Shown here piece by piece: positions 1-14,200 of a DNA stretch of 64,000 bases. Within the stretch, counting starts at the first letter, position 1. Each line of letters opens with the position of its first letter. Position numbers and translations under genes: made by a program. The stretch covers positions 19,699,501 to 19,763,500 of the forward strand of contig NC_053415.1 of assembly GCF_016859285.1 (NCBI RefSeq), given 5' to 3'. A model generated the notes under the pieces. That model was given only the letters and a program-made list of their open reading frames with translations. It was not told the origin of the DNA and searched no databases. The DNA comes from Xiphias gladius. Lineage: Eukaryota; Chordata; Actinopteri; Istiophoriformes; Xiphiidae.

Positions 1-1005
1 CAACTGTGTTCATTTTGTCAGCTTGTTTTGATTTAGTTTTAGTTATAAGTCTTCTGACAAAAATGTGTATTAGTTTTAGTCAACAAAAACTAAAGACATT
101 TTAGTCTAGATTTCATCAGTGACATGTTAGTCTCATTTTCGTCATACATTTTTCATTTTTATGTCTTCAGTGCATTTTGAGGCTACAGCTGCCGCCATCT
201 TTGTGTACAGTTTACATGGTTACCGGTGTCTCTCGCACGGCGTCCATGTCACTCTGCTCTGCATTAGCACAGACTGACTCACCTCAGTAAATCTGGTTAG
301 CGCTTCCAAACTGTCTGTTTGACTAGAACCACACTCTCCAATCTAATGCACATTTAGATGGACTGCCCATATTAATCGTTGAATTTACTCACTCCTCCTA
401 ATAGCAACACCAAAGATAGCTGACTGAAAGTAATGTTAATTTTACCTCCACCTCCACATCCACAGCACCTGATTTTTACATTAACTTATGTTGGTGTGAT
501 GCCTGCATGTTTTCATAGTTTGTCTCAGCTTTTTTGTTGCTGCCTCTTGTCTAATTCTCAGTGGATTTTGGATGAATTTAGTCCATAAATCTGTTTCTTC
601 CAAGAACAGGTAACATCAGATAACATTAACGACAGACCCATAACTTTGGAAGTTATTTCTTATTAATATTAGTGCAACATGTCAAGTGGCTAAATCATCA
701 TCTGAGCAAGAGATATTTTGGGCAATTGAGGAAACTGTTTCACTTATCAGGAGCTACAGTGTGATTTCACAGATGCAGGTTGATGAATAAGACTTTGCAT
801 TAAAACTTGTTCTCATTAAAACTCATTTGTCTGTCTTTCACATTACTGTTTAGTTTTTATTTGCTGATGAAAAATGTAATACATTTCGTCATAGTTCTCG
901 TTTTCAAAGGTTACTTTTTATTTAGTTTTAGTTCTGTTTTTGTTGTGAAAAAAGACGTCGTCAACAAGTACTTTTCATCATAGTTTAACATTAACACTGT
1001 TCTAA
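1..1005. repeat. Intronic dispersed-repeat-like sequence upstream of the first visible MYCBP2 exon
   Basis: No coding exon can be recognised in 1-1393. Both flanks of 1-1005 are rich in TTAGTTTTAGT and TTTCGTCAT-type words (around 30-160 and 860-990), a pattern I associate with an interspersed repeat of fish introns. The central part is unremarkable. The family name is unknown to me and the boundaries are approximate. It lies in a MYCBP2 intron, because the gene is cut by the left window edge. Confidence 0.4.
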
Positions 1006-1393
1006 AACAGCTGTTTTCGCTTGTTCTTTATTGTGCTGCGGAAAAGTGATTTTAAGTATTCAAGAACTCGAATACCTGAAATACATATTTTTTATTCAGG
1101 CAATGCATTGATTTGTCAACTGTGACAGCACTAGCAGTATTTATCATGAGGCGTGTTGTATAATATACTATAAATAAGCAGTAACACCATTCTAAAACCA
1201 ACAGTTATTCTTGCAGCCCAGTTATTGTTGATTGATCTTAATTGTTCTCATGAGTGCTTTAATCTTCTTAATGGTGCTTTACTAAGCCCCCTGCTACAGC
1301 AGGCAGCCATTAGTTTACCAATGATTACTTACACTACTCTAACAACCTCTCTTTTCATCCACCATTGTATTTTTCTGTCCTCCCTACTTTCAG

Positions 1394-2211
1394 GAAATGA
1401 AGTTCTGTTTTCACTGGAGACAGCCTCAGATTATGTTAAAGATGAAAAAGCTTGCTTCTACGGCTTTAAGTGTGTGGCAGTGGGATATGAATTCAACCCT
1501 GGCCTTGATGAGGTACAGACGCTCTTCTGTGAAGCATCATGATTCGATCTTGTGACTGTGCTGCATCCTGTATGCCATCTCGACCATGTAAAAAGTACCT
1601 TTCTTACAAAGCATTTTGGACATTTCAGGGTATTATCCAACTAGAGAAAGAGTTGGCCTACCTGGGCAGTGTGTGTGCTGCAGCTCTGATGAAGAAAGAC
1701 CTGGCTCTCCCTATAGGTATGGAAAACTGTGATGATGAGGGAGATTGCTAGGGCTATTATGATAAACACTTCCCTGATGCCATGATACTCTGTGACTACT
1801 GGCAGCAAAATAATCTTGTGTAACATCTTCAGTAAACCATTCATCTATTTTCTATATTCTATTTCAAGGCAATGAATTGGAGGAGGATCTTGAGATTCTT
1901 GAGGAAGCCTCTCTACAGGTACATTATCTGTTAAATTCAGAGAGATTCTTTAGGACTTGTTGTGGTCTTGTGAAAAGAACACTATATCTCATCAGCACTT
2001 TTTCCTGCTTCGTTCTTATTTCCTTTGCCCTCCCCCAGGTGTGTAAGTCCCACTCAGGGATCTTGGGGAAGGGTCTGGCCTTGTCTCACTCCCCCACCAT
2101 CTTGGAGGCCCTGGAGGGGAATCTGCCCCTCCACCTCCAAACCAATGAGCACTCTTTCCTTGAGGACTTCATCACCTGTGTACAGAACTCAAGCGGAGGA
2201 CGTCTGGCCAG
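1394..2211 (+). CDS. mycbp2: MYCBP2 exons for the end of the second PHR domain and following linker
   Basis: Exons are 1394-1512, 1629-1716, 1869-1918 and 2039-2211. The first encodes [13 protein letters not shown] and [14 protein letters not shown], the terminal beta-strands of a PHR domain, the MYCBP2 fold that organises target and partner binding. The next three encode a conserved helical stretch ([18 protein letters not shown], then [15 protein letters not shown]). Splice phases join without a frame break, and each exon has an AG acceptor and GT donor. The translation matches vertebrate MYCBP2 closely, leaving little room for another assignment. Confidence 0.92.
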
Positions 2212-5200
2212 GTAAGAGCGCAGCTCTGGCTCTCTGTTGTCAATTGTAGTTCATTGCAAATCTGTTGTCAATTGTAGTTCATTGCAAATTACTTGATGTA
2301 GTTTAGATTTTGATTAGTGATTCCGGGGCATCATTACAAATTCAAGTTATTTTCTTTTGTCATATCCAGGTGGCTGCAGCCAGACTCTTACGCAGACCCT
2401 CAGAAGACATCTCTGATCCTTAACAAAGATGACATACGCTGTGGATGGCCAACTACCGTGGTTGTACAGACCAAAGACCAGTATGGAGATGTAGTCCATG
2501 TTCCCAATATGAAGGTCAGGATAATTGCTTTTGCTTTTCTGCTTTTCACTGAAATGAAACGACAGTATAATTTGTCTGCAATGTCCAATCAAAAAGTAGT
2601 TCATTAAAGTCTTTACTCAACATTTTACCAGTGTCACACTTTTCTGTTTTTTTTTTTTTTTTCTTTTCTTTTTTTCTCCTCCCCTTGGTTTCATTTCTAG
2701 GTTGAGGTAAAGGCTGTACCTGTTTCACAAAAGAAGTCAATGCAGCCTGAGAATGTGAAGAAGCTGCAGCGGCTACCTGGAAGCTCCTCCCCTTCGTCCT
2801 CCGGTCCCGACCTTACCTTTGGAGGTCTGCCAATGCCCAAGCTGGAGGCCACGTATGAGCCCATGATTGTGAAAGAGGCTCGGTACATTGCTATTACCAT
2901 GATGAAGGTCAGCCTCATGTAACTGGCTCATCACAAACTCACAAACTCACTTGTTTACATTTAAAAGGCTGCAGATTCTCCACAAGGGGGAGTTGTTTGC
3001 TACCTATTCGAAATAGCAGTTTAGACCCGTACCTGTAGACATGTCAGTATTGTCACCGATATGCAAAAAATGCGTTATCAGCTGCAGTGTAAACTTGTGT
3101 GCCACTTACACTTTCAATAGTTATTGGGTTTTTTTTGGTGTGTTTTCAGTTTTACCTTTAAAAGTTGTGCCATCTCATCTCGTAAAATGGCTGAATAAAT
3201 GTCAGATAACATTAAAAGGCAATACACAATGAATGACCAAGTCATGATTTCTGACAAAATGATTAATACAGAAACATAATTCACAGCAATATTCACAGCT
3301 TTATCTCAGCAGGTAGCTGAGATAAAGATTAAAGGTGTTGGAGAACAACTGAGAAAGATTACAGTTTGAATTTAGGGAACATCAAATAGTTACTTTTTCT
3401 ACAATTGTAAAATTGCAAAATATTTTGGTAGAACAGTGTTTTAGTTCTTACCTTCATAGTTGTGCTGCCTGTCTTTTTTAGGCGTATGAAAACTACTCCT
3501 TTGAAGAGCTGCGTTTTGCTTCCCCCACCCCAAAGAGGTAAGTGAGGTAATGCAGAAACAAAACACAATTACAACTGAGATACAATATACTTATTGATCA
3601 TTTCCCGCACAGACCCAGTGAGAACATGCTGATCCGTGCCAACACTGATGGAACCTACAGCGCGAACTGGACTCCAGGAGCAGTAGGCCTTTATACAATC
3701 CACGTCACCATTGATGGCATTGAAATAGGTAAGTCAATGTAAATGTCTGTTAGAACAACCCGTTTGTCCTCTGAAGTGTTTCCCACACAGTGAATAGAGG
3801 GAGTGCGTTGTTGACATCACCAACCTCTAACTTTCACAAAATGACACAACTTAAGGCAGCTCCTATGCATATTGATTTAGTGATATTTTTGAAATGTAAA
3901 GGCCTTCAGAATGGACTATAACCCGCCATCCTTTATGATGATGAACTGTAAATGGTCTTTTCATTTAGACGCTGGTTTGGAGGTAGAAGTCAAAGACCCT
4001 CCCAAAGGCATGATACCACCTGGAACTCAGATGGTGAAACCAAAGGCTGAACCTCAGCCCAGCAAGGTGAGCTTTTTCTTCTGATTAACCAACAGGGGTA
4101 CAAACATGTATATAAATACACCTGTAAAATGCATGCATGCTTGCCCTCACCCATCAAGCACAACTCAACAGAGACCGGAAAAAGTCTGTTGACATCAATT
4201 AGTGGTGAGAATCCAAATTAAACCAATGAACAAATTCAGACATTTAACAAGGAAAAGAGATGTGTAAGATGTGTAAATAAGCAAACTGCTTGCTAATTTG
4301 TTCAACGTAACTTGATGAGATTCCTTAAAGGACTCTTCACATCCTGGATACCACCTGTTTGACCTGTTGCTCTGTCTTTCCAGGGCAATATATACTGGAG
4401 CTAATGCAATAATAATGTTTATTGTAGTGCAATAAGTACATTTATTCTAGTGCAACAATTACATAAATTTACTTATTTTACTTATTATTTTAAAACCTGT
4501 GTTGTTGGGTGTGGTTGTTTTGTTTACTGAGGTTGTTTTGTTTCCCTGTGTCCTTTAATGCACTAATCAATAGCGCTGCTAATTTCATTGTATTCTGTAC
4601 AATGACAATAAAGGCTTTCTATTTCTATTTCCATATATTAAGACTAATGACTGTGAGTTTGGTTATTCATGGTACTCAGGTTACAGTGTGCATGTAAACA
4701 TACTGACTGCTGGTACTGTAGCTCAGTCATTTATTCAAGCTGCAGAGATTGATTATTAATCTATATTTTAAAAGGTAACAAAGGAGTTGTTGGAAATTAC
4801 TTTTGATGTTAGACATGGAAAGAATACACCAAACTGATGTTAGGCATGTTGGGGTCATCATCATTTTGTGAAACTTGTGAAACTTGCAATTTGATTTTGC
4901 ACTCCATAATGGGGAAACAAGCAACAAAATCGCAATACGCCTTCAATCAACTCTTGTGGATATTCCTTTGGGAACGTGTGTTCCATGGTTTTCCATGCAC
5001 CTGTATACATGTAGATGGGGAAATCTGGATTAAAAACAGAAAATTCAGTAGCCCCACTGACTGTGGCTACTGAAAAAAGAGCTTCCAAAGTTTCCTCACC
5101 TTTTGCCGTGTGTACTCGGAAGCAAGTTCTGTGTGGGTTAATGCATGCAATCTCCACTGTAAACTTGTCCTGCTTCCTCTTCTTTCTCCTCCTGCTGCAC

Positions 5201-8200
5201 TTCTTGTCTTTTTTTTTTTTCTTTCTATTCTTTGCTCCTGCCGCTCACAGTCTCCATCTCCCCTCTGCTTCTCTCAGGTCCGCAAATTTGTGTCCAAGGA
5301 CAGCGCAGGCCTGCGTGTGCGTAGTCACCCCTCCCTGCAGAGTGAACAGATAGGCATAGTGCATGTCAATGGCACCATCACTTTCATTGACGAGGTAATT
5401 GACTTTAGACCAGGCAGAATATAAGTTATGCTATATAAATATACTAGCTGGAGCACTATCCACTTTTATTCTATCTCTGTATTTCCTCTTCTTTAAATCA
5501 ATAGGGAAAATATCATAAATATTGTATTCCTAGTGTTTTTGTCTAGATCAACAGTTTTAAGTAATTTTGAATCTTCTTAGATGGTTACTACTTTCTTTCA
5601 AAGCTTATAAATTTGTTGCTCTTACTTTATGTTGCTTCATACTCTTGCAAGTCACTCTGAGGCTACAGGAAAGGCTTGAATGCCTGCACCATATATCCAA
5701 TGGATGTGATGGATTTAAATCCAAAATTAAAATTAAAGCTTTCAAAGCATTTACTTAATCATAGCACTTTAATGCAACAGATATTCAGTATATTTACCAG
5801 TCCTGCACAATATCTGCACTGTCACCCTTTGTTAGCAACACTAGTGACATGTTTCTATATGCATCACTTGCACCATGCTGTAACCTCATCTTTCAGTCCT
5901 CTAATTTGACTTTCCTGCAGCCTCAGGAGTGGTGTGGGTGTGGGTGTGTGTGTGGGGGGGGGGGTGCGTGCGTGCGTGCGTGCGTGCGGGGGTGTGTGTG
6001 AGGTCCTGTTTCCATAGTAACAGGATGGCATGGCTCTGCTCTGCTCTGTTGCTTATTTTCCCGTAGATCCACAATGATGATGGTGTGTGGCTCAGGCTCA
6101 ATGATGAAACAGTAAAGAAGTATGTTCCCAGCATGAACGGGTACACTGAAGCCTGGTGCCTCTCTTTTAACCAGCACCTGGGCAGGAGCCTACTGGTCCC
6201 AGCCGACGTAAGTAGAAGAAGGCCTGCTGAGCGGTCTGACTCACTTTAATAATAAGAGAGGCTCCTGTGCTGTTCATTTGGGGAAAAGCTCAGAGATCAT
6301 CATTGTTGTTTAATGATAATGGCTTTTCAAGGACTTACTTGTTTTTGGAACCCACTCCCCAAATGTCTTCAAAGCATGGTAAACTGAGAACTTTATCAGA
6401 GTATAACTACTGGGGTGTTCTCTTGCATGAAACATCTAAGCAATTGAGTATGAAACTTTAACTAACACTGTGCAAAACAACAGCAGCTGGGAGCATGCTT
6501 GCATTAACTCACGTTTGAGGCAAAAAGTTAATCATTACATGTCCATTGTGTGTTTAGTTGGACATTACACTTGTAAATGCTCACATGCCCAGGGAGTATA
6601 TTTTTAGTGCATTGAAGTGAACCCCAATGCAGGAATTGACAGACGAGGAAAAGGGTAGTAAAGGAGCAATTTCATCCTGTGGTGAAGTTGGTCTGCACTG
6701 TTCAGTCTTCTTTTCTTCATTGCCTCTCACTCACAATTCATGAAAACTCTCACACTACAGCATGTGATAACAAGGGTTTCTCTCCCATTTTGCTCCATGC
6801 CACAAAAACCGCCATAATATGCAACAGAATCAAATAAGGAATGTGACTGGATATAATTACAACATGCATTGTGCAGTAACAGGAAAGTAGATGAGATGTT
6901 ACTATCTAGGTGGTTTTCTGTCATGAAGCAATTACTGGTCCAGTCTCAATGGGAAATTGTACCTCTACTGCTCTACAATTCCACCTTTGCATTGGGATGC
7001 TTTAGGCGCTAGGAGGCTTCCATGTAAGGTCTCTGTCTGAACAGCATGACACACTACATCATCCAAGTGGGGAATTTTTTTGGAAGTATATTCTTCACGT
7101 GTTTCATTTGGTCATGGATTTGGAAATAACGACCCTGTGGTTTTTAGAGTGAACTTTCAATTCTTCTTCTGCCCCTGCAACCGGGTTTTGTATATTTTTA
7201 ATGTATTTGATTCTACATTGTAAAGTGTCAGGCTGTGCCTGTATTTGCAGTTCCTCATGGCCTCTTTTATCAGTGCTCCACAACTAACCAGCCTATCTGA
7301 CTTCAGTCAGATTCTGTCCTCTCTTCTTCACTTTCTCAAATAACCTCTGATCCTGGAAATTTCAGAAGAGCCAGGCCAAAAAATATTTTTTCTTCCAAAA
7401 AAATACACGAGCACTTCCCCATCCTGTTTTCTCTCCTTTCTCGGGTCGTTTACTGTTTCTTGACTGTCTCACGATCTGTTGCTCAGAATGTCTTTAATGC
7501 TAGCCAAGGAGTCAGGGATATCGGCTTTTTGTCGTGGACCCCCTTAACTATATTCCCACCACAGGTGAGTTGAAGGAGGGATAAATAGCTTGACTGCCCC
7601 ATAGCTTATCATCTATCTGTTGCTTTATTTGTCCTCTTGAACCCTTTGTGACTTCGTAGTTTTCCCCTTAGTGTTACTCAGGCATAAGAGGTCGAATCAC
7701 AGTTGCATGGTTGTGTGTACAGTGTGTCAGCGGCTACTACTCTTATAGACAACTACAGTATTCACATTTGGGATTTTTGAGTAATAATTTTTCAAGCTTG
7801 TATGTTGCATGGGGTTGAAGATACTAATGTCCATTCTGTTGCATGAGGTCCTGTTTGAAAAGCTTGTCAAATATGGTCCTGTATCCTTGTGTGTCATAGC
7901 ATGCCTCCCTTTAGATTATATGAAAATAAGTGAACATCCAACTTAACTTGTGTAGGTCCATTGTGTATTGGTCATTTAAATTGCATTAATTCAGTGTTGA
8001 ATTGGTTATTGAATTCTTATGTTGTATTTACTGCGAGTACTTTAATCTTCAATTACATTAAAACTGTTAACATGTACGTACAGTACATGTATTTTTAATA
8101 TCTGGGGTAAAAATTCAGTTTCTGAATATGACTTACTGATGTTGTGGATTGAAGTGTATATAGGATCTTAGTTATCCATTTCATGTGATATCTAGTAATT

Positions 8201-11200
8201 GTAAAACAAGAGAATCTCATCTCAGAGGGACATGGGCTTCTTAAAATAGTTTAAAGGAATAATTCAGCATTTTGGGAATTACGCTTATTTGCTTTATGCT
8301 GGGAGTTAGATGAAAAGAGTAAAACAACTCGCTGTCCAGTAAATGTAAGGCTACCAGTAAGCATAAAGACTGGAAACAGAAAGAGAGAGCTTTTCTGGCT
8401 CTGTCTGAAAGTGACAAAATGAGCATATCAGCATCTAAAGCTTACCAATCAATGCAGTATCTCATTTGTTTAATCCATAAAAAAGCCAGTGTTAAAAGGG
8501 CAAGATGTGGTTTTAACGGGACAGGGACAGGAACAGTGACTCCAGTAACAGCGCCCAGCAAAGAAATAGCCCCATACATTTTTTTGTACAGATTTAACAA
8601 ACAAAGCATGACAGATAACTGTGTGTCCCCTTTTTCCAGTGTTTATACCAAGATGAACTAATGGCTGTTGGCTGTATCAATCATGTTATTAATCTTCTCA
8701 TCTAACTCTTAGCAAGAAAGCCTTTTCCAAAATGGTGAACTGTTGTTTTAAGACCTTGAGGACCACACAGCACATGTCCAGGTGCTCTTGATATATAACT
8801 TCTTGCTATGACAAATAAACTTGTTTGCCTTCAGAAAAAGTTCTAATCTTCATACTTGTTAAAAATGTAACCTTAATTATACAGGGAGGGTGGGCTGAGC
8901 TCATACATGCTCTTTTAAATCTTCCTGTTACACAGCTAACAGTGACTTTTCGTCATAATAATTCAGGACCTAGTTGTCTGAGCTTTGTCCTGATCTTTTA
9001 TGTTTTTGCAGCAAGTTGATCTGTTAAGCTGCTTCTAATCCATGCTCTTGCCTCTTGCAGGAGGTCAGGGGCCAATCAGAGGAGAACGTAAAGGAGGTGA
9101 GCAGCTGCCCTTCCCACGAGGCCCCCATTCGGGTGCAGAACAGGGCAGGGCAGGGCGGCGGCCCGGGGCTTTATAAGGTAGTGAAGACCGGCCCCTCTGG
9201 TCACAACATCAGAAGCTGTCCAAACCTTAGGGGTATCCCCATTGGAATGTTAGTTCTTGGCAACAAGGTCAAGGCCATAGGCGAGGTACGCACTCACCCC
9301 AAATAATGCAATGTGTTTTTTGTGGCTGGAGATGAATAAATCAGTCTGTTTAGATCACGTAATGTACTAATACTGATGCTAGTGGATTTTGGCCCTAATC
9401 CTCAGAAAATAGACTTCCCTGTTTTACCTAAATTGATTTTGAATGTAGAGAATGTAATCTCTCTTTCTAAGGGGAATACATCAGGTGCTTTTGGGTGTGG
9501 GTGTGTGTTGTGTATCTTTCCACTTGAGGTCTAATCAACTTGCCTGTAAATTCATTGCAGTTTCAGGCTGTCATATTCAGCTGCCTTGAGACTTCTCAGG
9601 AGGAAGTCTGGTCACAAAATGCTGGAGCCTCACTGTGCCTTGACTGTATCTTTCTTGCTCTTCTAACAATTCTCTCAATATACTTTGATATACTTTATAT
9701 ATCCTTTCTAAATTTTCTTCGGCCTGGTTATAAGGGGCACCTCACCACTTTTGGATATGACCTGTCTTTGGCTGCTGTGGTGTGTCATGCTGTTCAATAG
9801 ATTGTTCTCTGAGCCTTTACTGGAATGCCCTGTCTGGATCTGAGAGGTGCAGCTTGCACATACTAATACTTCTATGTGTGTGTTTATCCAAAATGATAAT
9901 ATTTCAGGAAATTGGGGAAAAAAACGTCTTGCATTTACCTTTCAATAAGCTACCTGTTTCTTAGAGTAAGTTTTGTTTTTGTTTTTTTTCTCTCTTTTTT
10001 TTAAATTTTAGCTACATCAGTTTTGTCCCGCAATGTCTGCTGATACACAAATTCAATTTCATGTGATCTACTGCTGTGGATGTTTTATGTGTCAATCAGA
10101 TGAAATGGAATGTTTGCATGTTAGTGATCTACTGTAGTAGGGTTTGTGTCATGGTCTTGTAAGTACAGTTATAACATGGATGGACGGGGGTTGATATGGA
10201 AAATGGTTTCAACTGGTTTGTGATAGACGAGGGCCAGACAGAGTGTGCAAGTGTGTGAGACAAGTTTCCAGTGTGTGTGAGCATGGATAAAGAGTGTTGT
10301 TTGTGTATCAGGTGGTCAACTCAGAGGGGACCTGGGTGCAGCTGGATAAGAACAGTGTAGTGGAGTTCTGTGAGAGTGATGAAGGAGAGGCCTGGTCATT
10401 GGCCAGAGACCGCGGGGGAAACCAATACCTTCGCCACGATGATGGTAAGCCATAGCTTAACCTTACTTTATAACACTGCTCATAAATTGGAATTAAACAC
10501 ATCTGGAAATTTTTGAAACTCAAAATGTGATATATTGTGAGATAACACGATCTAATTTGCTCTTATAGAACAAGCATTGCTTGAACATGGGGCCCAGACC
10601 CCACCACCCAGCCCTTTCTCTGTGCAGGCCTTCAACAGAGCCACAACTTCAAACGGAGCACAGGGCTTTGACTATGGCATCTCCAACAACAAAGGTGAGG
10701 TCAACTAAAGTAGGTTTTAAAAGACAAAATTTTGCAAACAAATCCTCTGTTTACATATCACTTTGCTTTTAAAATCATCACATTCTCAGACTCTGTTCAT
10801 TTACCTTTGAGGTTTTTAAGACCTTAGCCTTTCGTCAAAGATTTTGAGTGATGTTTTTTCCAATACTGATGTGTACAGTATCTCACCTTGAACCTTACCT
10901 TACCTCTGCCCACTTGTGTTGATTATTCCCTGCTTTATTTAGCAAACCCTATCTCACTTCTCATCATGCTTTTGACTGAGACGTTTCTCACAAAGGTTTG
11001 ATGCATTACACATTTTAACTGCATAATTGGGTCTATGTGGTAAGGCTACTTACAACACTTTTTGGGTGCAGATGTTTCAGTCAATCCATTTAAAGTAACA
11101 GGAGCCATCAGTCACTGATCTATCATATCTTTTTATTTATTCATGCTTTTTATTGTGTCTGCTGTTGTTATTTCATGCCTAACATCTCTGCAATGTCAGG

Positions 11201-14200
11201 AACATGTCTGTGTCTGAGTGCATGGGCCGGTCAGTGTGCTTCCACTCATTTGGACTACTATTGGCTTTGTTGGGTTAGTTGGGTTCTGTGGGCAGGCCTA
11301 ACGCAGATAACTGGCCCTAAACACGTCTCTGTGTTTTCACCCTTTACCCTATGTTGTCTTAATTAAGTCTCTTAGAAAACATTTTATTATTTACATAACC
11401 ACTGTTTTCTTCAAAATAGGGGTGAGTACTGAGAACTTCACCTGAATTAACTCATCACTTCTGCTACACTATCAAAGGTTGTCTCGCTCCAGACATGTCT
11501 GTTTGTCTCTCTGCCTGAATATTATGCTGACGCTATGTCAATTTTTTTCTTTCAAAAGACTTTTCTCTTCCTCACTTTGCTTGATAAAGGAGGTTGATCT
11601 GTTGAGACACTTGGCCATGCTAATCAGAGAACCAATAAGCCACATATATGTGTCTTGGTTAGGCAGATCACAAATCTGATTGCCTCTTATTTGCTTTTAC
11701 CATGCTAAATGCAAATCTGGGTAGGTCTTACTCCAATCTGGAGGTTGATGGAAATGCAACTGAATCTGTTTTTCTACACAGAACGCTAACATGCTGTTAA
11801 GCTGTCTGTATGACTGCAAATGTTAAAATTGCAGAAGCTTCTTTTTTCTGTTGCTTTAGTATGACAAATAGATAGATGACTAATTTCACTGTAATTTTGG
11901 CTGCCATTGACAGGCAGGACTCTGTAAATGACTACTTGCAAAGATTGCTTATAGATGGTAGTTACACTTGGGAGAGGTAAAGACTATGTTTGTTACATGG
12001 CGAGGATGCATTATAACTCTTCAACATTTGCGCTTTTCAGCATCACCACCCGAGGTGGTTTGAGCAATCAAGTAGCAATCCATCTCGAATGTTTCTTGGT
12101 GGAATTTACGGTCTGATTTTTTAAATATCAGATTACCAATCTGCCCAAGATACATAAATTGGAAAGGGGTAAATGGGGTAAAGGAAATGTGGCTTGCCCA
12201 ATAGGGTCCACCATTCCATTTCAGAGACGCTTGGTCTTTTAATTGTAGACCCCAAACTCAAGCCCAAAATAGGGCTAGGTGACATTTAGTTTTGAAACCT
12301 CATAAATGTGTGCGAGCAAGCACATGTATCGTGAATAGGAACCCCTCTGAACACCAAACTACCACTAGTGTGTTGAATGTTTGTTAAAGCCCTCAGGAGG
12401 CTGAAGGCCTCTACAACTCTAGGTCAAGGTCACAGCCTCTGCTGAACCATCTAATGGAAGGTTTGAATCACTAGTCACCTGTTTGATGGACCCGGTATAC
12501 TGTGAGATGGCATTATCAGTGGGTCACCTTCAGACTGGTCACCTTGATGCACCAGCCTGTGGCAAAGCACTTTGAGCAAGTTGGAGAGCAACCTTATTGA
12601 CAGGTCTCTCAGGCTTCAATACTCAACCATGGTGGTTGATTTCCCCATATCGGCTTCACTCAGGCAGCCTCCCTTCTCTGGCTCCGACAGGTGATGAAAT
12701 GACAACGGCTATAAACTCCACCCTTTAGAATATCTCTAAAGAAACCTACCTTGCAGACTAGTAACTGTTTTTTGTATTTGGTTGGTGAATGGTTAAACTA
12801 GTCACTGAACAACGGTTGTGTCAAGAGACTGGGAGACTACTGTGATAGGGGTGAGAGGTTTTGAATGAGGACTGATGCAGTGTCAGCTTAATATACAGTA
12901 TATGGAGAATGGCCCATTTTTTCCCCCCTGAACATGTCTTTGGATCTTCTGATGTGGTCATGCAGACTTTCTTCATAGTGTGATTCTTGAAATGAACACA
13001 TAAGAAGAGACCCCTCTCTGCCCCTCCCTCGATATATCTTTTCCCCAATTAGACTTGTGAAATGGGAGGAGCTGCTGGTTCTGGAAGGATTTTTAAAACT
13101 GAAGTTCTATCCAAAGTTTTCTGTTAATTATATTATCAGTGTTCTTCATCATAAAAACAGTGGTGTTTTCTAGATATTTTCCCATTACTTTATCTTTATA
13201 GACACTTTCTGCGAAGTCCCCTTTTTTTATTGGTTTGGGATGGCGAATGGCTAATACTACAACATCCGACATTGCTCTGGAGAGGAAGCCAGTCTGACGT
13301 GCAAATCAGAGCTATAGCAAATTCAGAATGCTTCGTTGTTGCAAATTAGAAAAAAACCCCACGTCATAGCTGCTGGATTCATTTAAAATTGTCGAAGGAT
13401 CCAAAAGCAAATGGATTTTAAACAGCTCATCATATTATTTAGGTTTTTATGAAGTGTAATCTTTAACCCCCTTGCATATGCATTAGTAGTGCATGCAACA
13501 GAATTTGGAGATCGGTGATTGGATGTTGTTTTACCAAAATGCTCCTGGGGAATCATAGTTGTATTGTCTCCTTCAGTTTTTCCATATGATTCCTGACACA
13601 GCTGTTCGCCTTTTGTACTTTCTTCACTTCTCCTCTAACCAGCAGAGTTTCGTGCCCATTCTAAGCCTTGGAAGTCCTCCAATTGCCAGTCACGTAATGT
13701 TATCTATGCAGAAAATGAACAGAATTATAACTTCCAGGACCCTGAATGCCCATAATAGCTCCTCCCATTCCACACATCTATTGTGTTATGGGAGATGACT
13801 GGATGACTGACTGATAGAAAATGAACAGTGAATGACCCTCATCCCCCTTTGGAACCCTCAAACCATAGTATAAGCTGTAGTTTTTCCCCTTCCTCTGTCT
13901 CCATGTTTGCAGGTGACCGGTTGAGTGCCATACTGAATTCCATTCAGTCTGGGCCTTTCCTCTCAGCAGCTCCCTCCTCCTCCGTATTTGAGCAAGCCGC
14001 CCAACCTCCCTCCTCCTCCTCCCTTGTCCACAGTCCATTTGTGTTTGGACAATCCCCCTCCCAACTGTCTCAGCCACAACCACAGCTTCTGAGTAAGTCT
14101 GTCCTGCTTTCTGACAGCGCTTGCTTGCACAGGTGTTGCTCCTTTTCCTCACAGCTTTTTGTTTTCCGGATTTGTTCTCCATTCATTTTATTTTATGTTT

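Noticed and set aside
12030-12700. Possible retrotransposon fragment in a MYCBP2 intron
   Set aside because: Composition differs from surroundings, but no reverse transcriptase, integrase, LTR or inverted ends could be identified.
13778-14182. 134-codon - strand frame
   Set aside because: Antisense of the FG/QP-rich MYCBP2 exon; the + strand has matching splice sites and phase.
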